Positions 33,083 through 40,956 of a DNA stretch of 64,000 nucleotides are shown piece after piece. The stretch comes from Blastococcus colisei (GTDB taxonomy: Bacteria; Actinomycetota; Actinomycetes; Mycobacteriales; Geodermatophilaceae). The position numbers were made by a program, and so were the translations under genes. The first letter of the stretch is position 1; every line of letters starts with the position of its first letter. The stretch covers positions 496,001 to 560,000 of the forward strand of contig NZ_VFQE01000002.1 in NCBI RefSeq assembly GCF_006717095.1. The letters run 5' to 3'. Below the pieces are notes generated by a model. That model saw only the letters and a list, made by a program, of their open reading frames with translations. It was not told where the DNA came from and searched no databases.

Positions 33083-33622
33083 TCATCGGCCGCGCACCGT
33101 CATCGTGCCGACCTGGCCGAGCTGGGTGTGGAAGGTGCAGGTGAAGGGGTGGTCCCCGGGCACGGTCACCGTGAACTCGATCGTCTTCTGCTCACCCGGA
33201 GCCAGCAGCGAGATGCCCGCGTCGATCGGCTCGGGCCCCTCGCCGTCGTCGAACTCGAGGTTGTGGGTCATCTCCTCGGCCACGTTGACCACGGTCAACC
33301 GCACCGTTCCCGGGTCCACCGTGAAGCTGTCGGGCAGGAAGACGTAGTCGTCCTGGGTCTGCAGGGTGATCTCCTGGACGCCGTCGGGCGCCGTCGTCAC
33401 CTCCCCCACGCCTGGCGCGGTGGACGGTGCGGCAGCGGAGCCGGAACCCGGGGACTCCTCGCCACCGCAGCCGGCAAGCAGGACCAGCGCGGCGGCGACC
33501 ACAGCGGCCTTCTTGCAGGGGCCCCGGCCGCCTCCCCGGTTCCGCCCCGAGCCTGCGAGGAGCGGGGAGGAGGTGGTCCTTCTACGAGTGGTGGGGGGCA
33601 AGGAGGTCCTTCTGCCGTTCAT
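33083..33622 (-). CDS. Cupredoxin-domain lipoprotein with repeat-derived N-terminus
   Basis: A 179-residue predicted lipoprotein: hydrophobic core AAVVAAALVLLAGC with a lipobox cysteine near residue 52, a Ser/Pro linker, then a cupredoxin fold with copper ligands His in EEMTHNLEF and Cys/His/Met in CTFHTQLGQVGTM. It may carry electrons or store copper outside the membrane. The ATG at 33622 overlaps the nudix stop (ATGA). Unusually, residues 2-36 (rich in Arg, Thr and Pro) are encoded by a nested copy of the genome repeat at 33505-33612. A later start is possible but no good codon precedes the hydrophobic core. Rv3671c-Rv3674c lacks this gene. Confidence 0.8.
   Translation of the reverse strand: MNGRRTSLPPTTRRRTTSSPLLAGSGRNRGGGRGPCKKAAVVAAALVLLAGCGGEESPGSGSAAAPSTAPGVGEVTTAPDGVQEITLQTQDDYVFLPDSFTVDPGTVRLTVVNVAEEMTHNLEFDDGEGPEPIDAGISLLAPGEQKTIEFTVTVPGDHPFTCTFHTQLGQVGTMTVRGR
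33505..33612. repeat. 67-bp hairpin repeat, nested double copy inside the cupredoxin 5' end
   Basis: The outer copy has its 5' arm at about 33503-33524 (GGCCTTCTTGCAGGGGCCC) and its 3' arm at about 33589-33612 (GGGGGGCAAGGAGGTCCTTC). Between them lies an inner copy (about 33521-33582) with arm pair GGCCGCCTCC / GGAGGTGGTCC and the core CGAGCCTGCGAGG. Core and ends match the copies at 38525 and 62794. Each arm pair is complementary with its own sequence, so one copy appears to have inserted into another. Confidence 0.6.
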
Positions 33623-34392
33623 CGGGGCGGAACCGTACGCGCCGGAGGGCCGTCGGGTGCGGGATCGGCCACCGTCGGCGCGGCGGCGTCCTCCTCGCCA
33701 CCCGCGCCGACGGCGCCCGGCAGGGCGTACGGGCGCACGACGGACGTGGGCAGGGGGCGCACGTCGCGGGTGTCCCACGGCTGCGCGAGGCCGGCGGCGT
33801 CCAGGATCGCGTCCAGGAGGCCGGCGGTGAAGCCCCAGACCAGCATGTCGGCCACGGCGAAGGCCGGGCCGATGTACCCGGACGGATGGCTCACGCGGAA
33901 CCGGTTGCCGGGATCGGTGAGCTCGGCCAGTGGCACCCGGGCGACCCGGGCGACCTCGTGCGGATCGCCGATGCTCACGTCCCGCGGGTCGTCCCACCAG
34001 GCGACCACGGGGACGACGAGGTTGTCCGAGGGCCCGAGGAAGAGCTCCTGCAGGGTGGCGAGCACCCGGACGCCGTCGGGGTCGATGCCGGCCTCCTCCT
34101 CCGCCTCGCGGAGCGCCGTCCCGATCGGGTAGTCGTCCGTCGGATCGGCCTGGCCCCCCGGGAAGGCCGGCTGACCGGCGTGGCTGCGCAGGTGCGCGGA
34201 CTTCTCGATCAGGAGCACGTCGGGGCCCGCGGGGCCCTCGCCGAAGAGGATGAGCACGGCCGAGCGCCGCGCGGTCGCCGTCGCCCGGGGCATCCGGTGC
34301 CGCAGCGGCAGGTCGTCGGCGGCGTCCAGCAGCCGGTGCAGGTACCCGGGCAGTCCGTCGAGATCGCCGGCCCCGTCCCCGGCGGGGCTCAC
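33619..34392 (-). CDS. NUDIX hydrolase, CoA pyrophosphatase-like
   Basis: A 257-residue cytoplasmic hydrolase of nucleoside-diphosphate-linked compounds. The Nudix box reads GGQADPTDDYPIGTALREAE followed by EEAGI, and the preceding HLRSHAGQPAFPGG matches the CoA-pyrophosphatase (NUDT7/NudL) group. The C-terminal 40 residues are a disordered tail. It overlaps tlpA upstream by four bases and the cupredoxin gene downstream by four bases. Position corresponds to Rv3672c. Confidence 0.9.
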   Translation of the reverse strand: MSPAGDGAGDLDGLPGYLHRLLDAADDLPLRHRMPRATATARRSAVLILFGEGPAGPDVLLIEKSAHLRSHAGQPAFPGGQADPTDDYPIGTALREAEEEAGIDPDGVRVLATLQELFLGPSDNLVVPVVAWWDDPRDVSIGDPHEVARVARVPLAELTDPGNRFRVSHPSGYIGPAFAVADMLVWGFTAGLLDAILDAAGLAQPWDTRDVRPLPTSVVRPYALPGAVGAGGEEDAAAPTVADPAPDGPPARTVPPR

Positions 34393-34991
34393 AGCTGGAC
34401 CCCGAGGTGCTCGGCGGCCAGGGCACGGAGCTCGTCGACCGAGGCGACGTCGCCGACCTCGGTGTGCACCAGCGCGCCGTCGGCGTCCAGGAAGTAGGTG
34501 AACGGCAGCGCGTTGATGCCGAGCTCGGCCATGAGCGCACCCTCCCCGTCGAACGCCCCGGGAAACGTGACCTCGGCGTCGTCGGCGAAGGAGTCGGCCT
34601 GCGGGACGCCGTCCTTGCTGATGACGCCCACCACGCGCACCCGGTCACCCGCCACGTCCGCGAACTCCTGCAGGAGCGGCAGCTCGGCTCTGCACGGCGG
34701 GCACCAGCTGCCCCAGAGGTTGACCAGGGTCGGAACGCCGGGTGCCCGCGCGAGGTCCAGTACTCCGCCGCCGACGCAGTCGAACGACAGCGGCGGCAAC
34801 GTCTGCGCGCCGGCCGCCGCCTGCTCCGGCTGCTCGGGGCAGGGCTCCAGGACGGTGTCGTACCCCTCGACGTCCAGGGACGGCGCTTCGGAATTCGTCG
34901 TCCCGGAGTTCGCCGTCCCGGAGTTCGTCGGCTCGGCTGTGCAGGCCGAGAGGAGGACGAGCGCCATCAGCCCGAGCAGCGACCGCCGCAT
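34389..34991 (-). CDS. TlpA/ResA-like thioredoxin-fold lipoprotein
   Basis: A 200-residue predicted lipoprotein. Signal peptide with lipobox LLSAC (Cys near residue 16), then a short linker with near-tandem TNSGTANSGTTNSE units, then a thioredoxin fold with the redox motif WGSWCPPCRAELP near residue 97 and cis-proline in INALPFTYF. It likely reduces extracytoplasmic disulfides, perhaps for cytochrome maturation or MarP redox state. The ATG shares a base with the nth stop (TGATG). Position corresponds to Rv3673c. Confidence 0.9.
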   Translation of the reverse strand: MRRSLLGLMALVLLSACTAEPTNSGTANSGTTNSEAPSLDVEGYDTVLEPCPEQPEQAAAGAQTLPPLSFDCVGGGVLDLARAPGVPTLVNLWGSWCPPCRAELPLLQEFADVAGDRVRVVGVISKDGVPQADSFADDAEVTFPGAFDGEGALMAELGINALPFTYFLDADGALVHTEVGDVASVDELRALAAEHLGVQL

Positions 34992-35803
34992 CACTCGGTG
35001 TCCGACGCTGCGGGGGTCTTGACCAGCGTGAGGGCCACGTCCGGGTCGACCGGGCCGATGCCGAACGAGGGGCACCACCTGGCCAGCCCGCAGGCACCGC
35101 AGGCGGCCTTCTTGGCGTGGCAGACCCGGCGACCGTGGAAGATCACGCGGTGACTGAAGTCGGTCCACTCCTTCTTCGGGACCAGCGCGGCGATCTCGGC
35201 CTCGACCTTCACCGGGTCCTCCTCCGCCGTCCAGCCGAACCGGCGGACCAGCCGGCCGAAGTGCGTGTCGACGGTGAGGCCGGGCACTCCGAACGCGTTC
35301 CCGAGCACGACGTTGGCGGTCTTGCGGCCCACGCCGGGCAGCGTGACCAGATCGGCCATCCGGCCGGGCACGTCGCCGTCGAACCGCTCGACCAGCGCCT
35401 GGCTGAGCCCGAGCACCGAGTTGGCCTTGGCCCGGAAGAAGCCGGTGGGCTTGAGGATCGTCTCGAGCTCCTCGCGGTCGGCACCGGCGAGCGCGACCGC
35501 GTCGGGGTACCGGGCGAACAGCGTGGGCGTCACCTTGTTGACCATCTTGTCCGTCGTCTGCGCCGACAGGACCGTGGCGACCAGCAGCTCGAAGGCGTTG
35601 GTGAAGTCCAGCTCGCAGTGCGCGTCGGGGTGGATGAGCGCGAGCTCCCGGGCCATCCGCCGGGCCCGGCGGGTGCGCGACAGCGGCGTCTCACCGGGGT
35701 CGTAGGGGGAGGCGCCGGTGCGCGCCGCCTGCGTGGGACGGCGCGGCGGTGCGGGGCGGGCGTAGGCCGGCTCGGTCGCGAGCTCCGACTCGGGCAGGGA
35801 CAC
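34991..35803 (-). CDS. nth: Endonuclease III
   Basis: A 270-residue bifunctional DNA glycosylase/AP lyase of base excision repair that removes oxidised pyrimidines. The helix-hairpin-helix [14 protein letters not shown] carries the catalytic lysine, the catalytic aspartate is in [12 protein letters not shown], and the 4Fe-4S ligands follow C-x6-C-x2-C-x5-C ([17 protein letters not shown]). A 50-residue Pro/Arg-rich N-terminal extension precedes the fold, as in other actinobacteria. It is the first gene of the leftward unit ending in marP and is divergent from the small membrane gene at 35920. Confidence 0.95.
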   Translation of the reverse strand: MSLPESELATEPAYARPAPPRRPTQAARTGASPYDPGETPLSRTRRARRMARELALIHPDAHCELDFTNAFELLVATVLSAQTTDKMVNKVTPTLFARYPDAVALAGADREELETILKPTGFFRAKANSVLGLSQALVERFDGDVPGRMADLVTLPGVGRKTANVVLGNAFGVPGLTVDTHFGRLVRRFGWTAEEDPVKVEAEIAALVPKKEWTDFSHRVIFHGRRVCHAKKAACGACGLARWCPSFGIGPVDPDVALTLVKTPAASDTE

Positions 35804-35919
35804 GCGGTCGAGGGTAGGCGGCCAGGCTGACGACTTCCGGCCGTGTCATCCTTGAGCAGGGATGGGCTCCCGCGCCGCAGCGGTCCGGGGAACACGCAGG
35901 CGAGGCGAAGGAGGTCGAC

Positions 35920-36159
35920 GTGGTCGCACTCAGCGTCATCTTGTTCCCACCCCTGCTGATCGCCTTCCTGCTGGTCATGGAGCGCGTCGAAGAGCCGCTG
36001 CGGCGGCCGGCCGGCCCACGGGAGGTCACCGAGTTCCTCAGCACGGCGACGCCGGGAGAGGTCGACACGCTCGCCTCCTCGGGCATCCGGCGAGCGCTGG
36101 CCCGCTGGCGGCGCCGCCGTCACACGGGCGGTCGCACATCCAACCCTCCGATGGTCTGA
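35920..36159 (+). CDS. Small membrane protein (Rv3675 position)
   Basis: A 79-residue protein with one N-terminal transmembrane helix (ALSVILFPPLLIAFLLVMER) and a basic cytoplasmic tail ending in a WRRRR cluster. GTG at 35920 is preceded by GAAGGAGG with good spacing. No family motif is seen. Its place between nth and crp matches a small membrane protein gene in M. tuberculosis. Confidence 0.75.
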   Translation: MVALSVILFPPLLIAFLLVMERVEEPLRRPAGPREVTEFLSTATPGEVDTLASSGIRRALARWRRRRHTGGRTSNPPMV

Positions 36160-36178
36160 ACTGCACGTCCGTGGGCGC

Positions 36179-36194
36179 TGTGGCCCGGACCACT
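36179..36194. promoter_or_regulatory. CRP/Glp-like site upstream of crp
   Basis: TGTGG-CCCGGA-CCACT: five-base arms with a single end mismatch and a 6-base spacer, almost identical to the site before acs (28141-28156). It lies 119 bases before the crp GTG, in its 154-base upstream gap, and suggests autoregulation. Confidence 0.45.
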
Positions 36195-36313
36195 CGCTCG
36201 GAGGGGGGACGCGGGCAACCACCGATCGGGTGACCGACGGCACAGCCGCCTAGACTCCCTCCGGACACGGACGCCTCTGCGTCCTATCGCGAACGGCAGT
36301 GAGAGGACGTGCA

Positions 36314-36988
36314 GTGGACGAGGTGCTGGCCCAGTCCGGGATCTTCCAGGGGCTCTCGGAGGACGCGGTGCACCCGGTCGCCAGTCGGTTGGAGATGATC
36401 ACGCTGCCGCGCGGCCGGGTGATCTTCAACGAGGGCGAACCCGGCGACAGCCTGTACATCGTCGCCACCGGCAAGATCAAACTGTCCCGCCGGTCGCCCG
36501 ACGGCCGGGAGAACGTGCTGGCCGTCATGGGCCCGTCCGACCAGTTCGGCGAGCTCTCGGTCTTCGACCCGGGCCCGCGGACGGCGACGGCGACCGCGGT
36601 GACCGACGTGAAGCTGGCCAAGATGCCGCAGTCGGTGCTGCGTCCCTGGATCGAGGCGCACCCCGAGATCGGGGAGCAGCTGCTGCGGGTCCTGGCCCGG
36701 CGACTGCGCCGTACCAACGACTCGGTCGCCGACCTGATCTTCACCGACGTCCCCGGCCGCGTGGCCAAGGCGCTGCTGCAGATGGCCGATCGCTTCGGCA
36801 GCCGCGAGAGCGACGGCCTGCGCGTCAAGCACGACCTCACGCAGGAGGAGCTGGCCCAGCTGGTCGGCGCCTCCCGCGAGACGGTGAACAAGGCCCTGGC
36901 CGACTTCGTGCACCGCGGCTGGATCCAGTTGCAGGGCAAGTCGGTCGTCGTCCTCGACGAGGACCGCCTCCGCCGCCGCGCCCGCTGA
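36314..36988 (+). CDS. crp: CRP/FNR family regulator (Glp/Rv3676-like)
   Basis: A 224-residue cAMP-receptor-type activator. Residues about 10-125 form the cyclic-nucleotide beta-roll with [20 protein letters not shown] and the phosphate-binding cassette [18 protein letters not shown] (E, R and TA residues present). The C-terminal winged helix has [19 protein letters not shown], with the R-E-T-V-N-K recognition helix typical of actinobacterial Glp. GTG at 36314 follows GAGAGGAC and gives the usual N-terminus. It probably controls acs and itself through the TGTGG-N6-CCAC dyads. Position corresponds to Rv3676. Confidence 0.95.
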   Translation: MDEVLAQSGIFQGLSEDAVHPVASRLEMITLPRGRVIFNEGEPGDSLYIVATGKIKLSRRSPDGRENVLAVMGPSDQFGELSVFDPGPRTATATAVTDVKLAKMPQSVLRPWIEAHPEIGEQLLRVLARRLRRTNDSVADLIFTDVPGRVAKALLQMADRFGSRESDGLRVKHDLTQEELAQLVGASRETVNKALADFVHRGWIQLQGKSVVVLDEDRLRRRAR

Positions 36989-36997
36989 CCCTCCCCG

Positions 36998-37075
36998 ACG
37001 ATCAGGGTTCCTGATCGAACCGGGTCCTCCCTCGGCGTCGACCGCGTGGGAGGACCCAGAACCGTGAGGTAGGAC
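36998..37075. repeat. Two-hairpin repeat, copy 1, between convergent crp and nudix genes
   Basis: Hairpin I: CGATCAGG-GTT-CCTGATCG (36998-37016). Hairpin II: GGGTCCTCCC (37021-37030) with GGGAGGACCC (37047-37056) and a loop containing GTCGAC. The tail is GAACCGTGAGGTAGGA. The same order recurs at 60827-60905. It fills the gap between two converging genes and should terminate both. Confidence 0.75.
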
Positions 37076-37078
37076 CGT

Positions 37079-37876
37079 TCAGGACGGCAGCGGCACGACC
37101 AGGCGGACGCGCGTCCCGTCCGGAAGGACCGCCCACTTTCCGTCGGGGGTCTCCTCGAACGTCGGGCTGATCGGGTGCAACGGCTCCGGCGGTGACCCGG
37201 CGAGCGCCGCCGCGACGTCGGGGAACACCCCCAGCTGGCCCAGCGTGTGAGTGGTCGGCGGCATCATCGGGCGCGCGCCCGAGGTGAGCTCGTCCAGCGC
37301 CGCCGAGGGGGTCAGCCAGGCCGCCTCGTCCGCCTCGCCCGAGACGTGCCGCGCCTCCTGGCCCACCGGCAACGCCGCGACGAAGAACTTGGTGTCGTAG
37401 CGCCGGGGCTCCACGGGCGGGGTGATCCAGTGCGCGAACGGACGCAGCAGGTCCGAGCGCAGCGCCAGCCCGCGGCCGGCCAGCAGCTCGGACAGCGAGA
37501 GCTCCCGCGCCAGCAGCGCCTGACGCTGCTCCTCCCAGTCGTCACCCGAGACGTCCGGCACGACGGCGCCGCCCTCCGGATCGCCGGCCAGCAGGACGCC
37601 GGCCTCCTCGAACGTCTCGCGCACCGCGGCGCAGACGAGCTCGCGGGCCATGCGCTCGTCGCAGCCGAACGCGCTCGCCCACTCGGCGGGCGCCGGGCCG
37701 TGCCAGGCGATCTCGGTGTCCCCGTCGCGCGGGTCGACGCCACCACCGGGATAGGCCGTCATGCCGCCGGCGAACGGCATGCCCCTGGTCCGCCGGAGCA
37801 GGTAGACCTCGAGGCCGGGCTCGCCGTCGCGCAGCAGCAGGACGGTGGCCGCCTGCTTGGGCGTGGCCGGCGTCAC
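37079..37876 (-). CDS. NUDIX hydrolase
   Basis: A 265-residue cytoplasmic protein with an extended Nudix domain. The region AYPGGGVDPRDGDTE and then RELVCAAVRETFEEAGVLL carries the REx2EExG core, with an insertion of about 28 residues between the glycines and the catalytic helix. This spacing is found in the NUDT19-like/actinobacterial group. Substrate unknown. GTG at 37876 overlaps the ridA stop (GTGA). In M. tuberculosis this place holds an MBL-fold hydrolase (Rv3677c). Confidence 0.88.
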   Translation of the reverse strand: MTPATPKQAATVLLLRDGEPGLEVYLLRRTRGMPFAGGMTAYPGGGVDPRDGDTEIAWHGPAPAEWASAFGCDERMARELVCAAVRETFEEAGVLLAGDPEGGAVVPDVSGDDWEEQRQALLARELSLSELLAGRGLALRSDLLRPFAHWITPPVEPRRYDTKFFVAALPVGQEARHVSGEADEAAWLTPSAALDELTSGARPMMPPTTHTLGQLGVFPDVAAALAGSPPEPLHPISPTFEETPDGKWAVLPDGTRVRLVVPLPS

Positions 37877-38328
37877 CGCAGCTCGACGGTCAGCTCGACC
37901 TCGACGGGTGCGCCCAGCGGCAGCTCGGCCACCCCGACGGCGCTGCGCGCGTGCTGCCCGGCCTCCCCGAAGATCTTGCCCAGGAGCTCGCTCGCGCCGT
38001 TCACCACCCGCGGCTGCCCGCTGAAGCCCTCGGCGCTGGCCACGTAGCCGACGACCCGCACGATCCGGGCCACCGAGTCCAGGCCGACGAGCTCGTCGAT
38101 GGCCGCCAGCGCGTTGAGGGCGCACACCTTGGCGTCGGCCGCAGCGGCCTCGATGTCGACCGATCCCCCCACCTTGCCGGTACGGCGCAGCCCGCCGTCG
38201 ACGAAGGGCAGCTGCCCGGAGGTGAAGACCAGGTTCCCGGTGCGGACGGCGGGGACGTAGGCGGCCACCGGCGCGGCGACCGACGGCAGGCGGATGCCCA
38301 GCTCGGCCAGGCGGGCGTGCCAGCTCAT
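37873..38328 (-). CDS. RidA family protein
   Basis: A 151-residue RidA/YjgF-like protein, probably a cytoplasmic homotrimer that deaminates reactive enamine/imine intermediates from PLP enzymes. Matching features are the VPAVRTGNLVFTSGQLPFVD strand, the CALNALAAIDELVGLDSVAR helix, and the C-terminal RSAVGVAELPLGAPVEVELT, which includes the conserved arginine. It is of the longer YjgH/Rv3678c-type. Overlaps by four bases with both neighbours on its strand. Confidence 0.9.
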   Translation of the reverse strand: MSWHARLAELGIRLPSVAAPVAAYVPAVRTGNLVFTSGQLPFVDGGLRRTGKVGGSVDIEAAAADAKVCALNALAAIDELVGLDSVARIVRVVGYVASAEGFSGQPRVVNGASELLGKIFGEAGQHARSAVGVAELPLGAPVEVELTVELR

Positions 38329-38495
38329 GCCGGGCGCTTGAGGTAGGCGACGAGCTGGTCGGAGCCGCCGGGACCGGGGAGGACGGTCACCAGCTCCCAC
38401 CCGTCGACGCCCCAGGAGTCGAGGATCGCCTTGGTGTTGTGGATGAGCAGCGGGATGGTCGCGTACTCCCACTTCTGGCGGGCCGGTTGGGTCAT
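38325..38495 (-). CDS. DUF4177 domain-containing small protein
   Basis: A 56-residue protein: WEYATIPLLIHNTKAILDSW then GVDGWELVTVL and VAYLKRP. The WEY...GxxGWELV pattern is that of DUF4177. Function unknown. The stop overlaps the ridA ATG (ATGA). It is divergent from the first ArsA gene; a 67-bp hairpin repeat lies in the 115-base intergenic region. Confidence 0.85.
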   Translation of the reverse strand: MTQPARQKWEYATIPLLIHNTKAILDSWGVDGWELVTVLPGPGGSDQLVAYLKRPA

Positions 38496-38524
38496 GGCGA
38501 GGACGCTAGCCCCCCTGGTGACGT

Positions 38525-38591
38525 GCTGGAACGGCCACCCTGCAGGGGCCCGCGCCGAGCTTGCGAGGCGTGGGGGGCAGGGTGGTCCTTC
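38525..38591 (+). repeat. 67-bp hairpin repeat, copy between DUF4177 and ArsA genes
   Basis: Begins GCTGGAACGGCCACCCTGC and ends GCAGGGTGGTCCTTC; the two ends pair (CCACCCTGC with GCAGGGTGG). The middle is GCGCCGAGCTTGCGAGGCG. It aligns without gaps to 62794-62860 with 59 of 67 positions identical. Here it sits in a divergent promoter region, so it cannot be only a terminator. Confidence 0.85.
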
Positions 38592-38610
38592 GACTTCTAC
38601 GCTGGTGCAG

Positions 38611-39615
38611 GTGAGCCCCGACCCGTCCCCCGTGCGCCTGCACGTCGTCACCGGCAAGGGCGGCACCGGCAAGACCACCGTCGCCGCCGCGCTGGCACTC
38701 GCCCTGGCCGTCGACGGCCGGTCGGTGTTGCTCGTCGAGACCGAGGGCCGGCAGGGGGTCGCCCAGCTCTTCGACACCCCGCCCCTCCCGTACGAGGAGC
38801 GCCGCGTCGCGGTCACCCGCGGTGGCGGCGAGGTGAAGGCGCTGGCGATCGACGTCGAGGAGGCCCTCCTCGACTACCTGGACATGTTCTACAACCTGCG
38901 GCGGGCCGGGCGGGCGCTGCGGAAGATGGGGGCCATCGACTTCGCCACGGCCATCGCGCCGGGTCTGCGCGACGTGCTGATCACGGGCAAGATCAAGGAG
39001 GCCGTGACCCGCCGTCACGACGGTCGGCAGGTCTACGACGCCGTCGTCGTGGACGCCCCGCCGACCGGCCGGATCACCCGCTTCCTCGGCGTGACCGCCG
39101 AGATGTCGCAGCTGGCCCGCTCCGGCCCGATCAAGACCCAGAGCGACGGCGTCATGGCCGTGCTCCGTTCGCCGCAGACCGCCGTGCACCTGGTCACGCT
39201 GCTCGAGGACATGCCGGTCCAGGAGACGGCCGACGCCATCGCCGAGCTGACCAAGGCGGGGCTCCCGGTCGGCTCCGTCGTGGTCAACATGGCCGCTGAG
39301 CAGGTACTGCCGGTCGACGGGCTGTCCCGAGCCGCCGCGGGCGGTCTCACCGGGGACGAGCTGGCGCCGGCCCTGGCCGCCGCCCACCTGCCCGGCGGTC
39401 CCGACCTCGCCGAGGCGCTGGCCGCCGAGGTCACCGAGCACGCCCGCCGGTGGGCCGGCCAGGACGCCCTGCGCGACGAGGTGGAGGCGCTGGGCAGGCC
39501 GACCGTGGAGCTGCCCCTGATGACCGGGACGATGGACCTCGGGTGCCTCTTCGAGCTGGCCGGCCGCCTCGAGGACCACCTGCGCAGCGAGGTAGAGGAG
39601 CGGACGGGGGCGTGA
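38611..39615 (+). CDS. ArsA/GET3-like ATPase, first of pair
   Basis: A 334-residue P-loop ATPase. The deviant Walker A LHVVTGKGGTGKTTVAAALA near residue 14 and switch I/II segments (VVVDAPPTGRITRFL near residue 147) are characteristic of the ArsA/GET3/MinD superfamily. The length and lack of arsenite ligands speak for the Rv3679-like actinobacterial pair rather than arsenic export. GTG at 38611 is chosen because it directly precedes the conserved start; GTG at 38605 is possible. The second ArsA follows after a repeat of about 60 bases. Confidence 0.88.
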   Translation: MSPDPSPVRLHVVTGKGGTGKTTVAAALALALAVDGRSVLLVETEGRQGVAQLFDTPPLPYEERRVAVTRGGGEVKALAIDVEEALLDYLDMFYNLRRAGRALRKMGAIDFATAIAPGLRDVLITGKIKEAVTRRHDGRQVYDAVVVDAPPTGRITRFLGVTAEMSQLARSGPIKTQSDGVMAVLRSPQTAVHLVTLLEDMPVQETADAIAELTKAGLPVGSVVVNMAAEQVLPVDGLSRAAAGGLTGDELAPALAAAHLPGGPDLAEALAAEVTEHARRWAGQDALRDEVEALGRPTVELPLMTGTMDLGCLFELAGRLEDHLRSEVEERTGA

Positions 39616-39677
39616 GCATCGCAGCGAGGAACGAGCGAGGAGCGGAGCGTCCCGCGGGAGCGACGGGGGACATCGCG
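39614..39677 (+). repeat. GAGCATCGCAG-type intergenic repeat, copy 2
   Basis: Starts GAGCATCGCAGCGAG immediately at the stop of the first ArsA gene and ends at the GTG of the second. The AGCGA, GAGGAGCGGA and CCCGCGGGAG blocks match the copy at 33006-33070 in order. Confidence 0.6.
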
Positions 39678-40915
39678 TGAGTGCCGCCCCCCAGCCGGAG
39701 GAGCGCCCGGCCCGCCCCGCCCGCCCGTCCCGCCCGGGTCCGGTCGCCCTGCCGATGGACCTGCACGACCTGATCACCGATGCGCAGACGCGGATCGTCG
39801 TCTGCTGCGGCGCGGGTGGGGTGGGCAAGACGACGACGTCGGCGGCCCTGGCGCTCGCCGCGGCCGAGGCCGGCCGGACGGTCGTCGTCCTCACCATCGA
39901 CCCGGCCCGGCGGCTCGCGCAGTCCCTCGGCCTGGTGGAGCTGGACAACGAGCCCCGGCGGGTGGACGTACCAGGGGCCGACGGCGAGCTGCACGCCATG
40001 ATGCTGGACATGAAGCGCACGTTCGACGATGTCGTCGTCGCGCACTCCACGCCGGAGCGGGCCGAGCAGATCCTGGCCAACCCCTTCTACCAGTCGCTGT
40101 CGTCCTCCTTCGCCGGGACGCAGGAGTACATGGCGATGGAGAAGCTCGGCCAGCTGCGGGCCAGCGACCGGTGGGACCTGATCATCGTCGACACCCCGCC
40201 GTCCCGGTCGGCGCTGGACTTCCTGGACGCCCCGAACCGGATGAGCCGGTTCCTCGACGGCACGATGATCCGGCTGCTCACCGCCCCCAGCCGGACCGGC
40301 TTCAAGATCGCCAGCGCCGGCTTCGTGTTCTTCAGCCGGATCATCAGCAAGATCCTCGGTGGGCAGCTGCTACGGGACATCTCCGCGTTCGTCGCGGCAC
40401 TGGACACCATGTTCGGCGGCTTCCGCGAGCGGGCGACGGCGACCTACGAGCTGCTCCGGCGCCCGGGCACCTGGTTCGTCGTCGTCGCGACGCCGGAGCC
40501 CGATGCCCTGCGCGAGGCCTCGTACTTCGTCGACCGGCTGTCGGCCGAGGAGATGCCGCTGGCCGGCCTGGTCGTGAACCGGACCCACCCGCCGGCGACG
40601 ACGACGCTGTCGGCGACCCGGGCCGAGGGCGCGGCCGAGGAGGTCCTCGAGGCCGGTGCGCCGGGTGCCGAGCTCGCCGCGGCCGCCCTGCGCGTGCACG
40701 CCGAGCGGATGCTGCAGGCGACCCGCGAGCAGCACCTGGCCGACCGGTTCACCAGCGCCCACCCGGAGGTCGCCGTCCGGACGGTGCCGGCGGCCGCCGG
40801 TGACGTGCACGACCTCGACGGGCTCCGTGGGATGGCCGAGGAGCTCACCGGCCCGGACGCGGACACGCCGACCGGCACGCCCCGCACCCGGATCCTGCCC
40901 GCGCGCCGCGGCTGA
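39677..40915 (+). CDS. ArsA/GET3-like ATPase, second of pair
   Basis: A 412-residue ATPase with Walker A VVCCGAGGVGKTTTSAALAL near residue 38, DPARRLAQSLG after it, and the switch II segment LIIVDTPPSRSALDFLDAP near residue 172. The 30-residue Pro/Arg-rich N-terminus is not conserved. In M. tuberculosis the equivalent (Rv3680) helps tolerate nitric oxide and glycerol stress and forms a complex with its partner. The pair is followed directly by the class A PBP gene; the whiB4 gene expected between them is absent. Confidence 0.9.
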   Translation: MSAAPQPEERPARPARPSRPGPVALPMDLHDLITDAQTRIVVCCGAGGVGKTTTSAALALAAAEAGRTVVVLTIDPARRLAQSLGLVELDNEPRRVDVPGADGELHAMMLDMKRTFDDVVVAHSTPERAEQILANPFYQSLSSSFAGTQEYMAMEKLGQLRASDRWDLIIVDTPPSRSALDFLDAPNRMSRFLDGTMIRLLTAPSRTGFKIASAGFVFFSRIISKILGGQLLRDISAFVAALDTMFGGFRERATATYELLRRPGTWFVVVATPEPDALREASYFVDRLSAEEMPLAGLVVNRTHPPATTTLSATRAEGAAEEVLEAGAPGAELAAAALRVHAERMLQATREQHLADRFTSAHPEVAVRTVPAAAGDVHDLDGLRGMAEELTGPDADTPTGTPRTRILPARRG

Positions 40916-40956
40916 CCCCGGGCTCCGGGACATCCGGCCACGTACATTCGACGCCG

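Noticed and set aside
40916-40956. Hidden whiB gene between the ArsA and PBP genes
   Set aside because: The gap is 41 bases, and the flanking frames on both strands lack the four-cysteine WhiB pattern.
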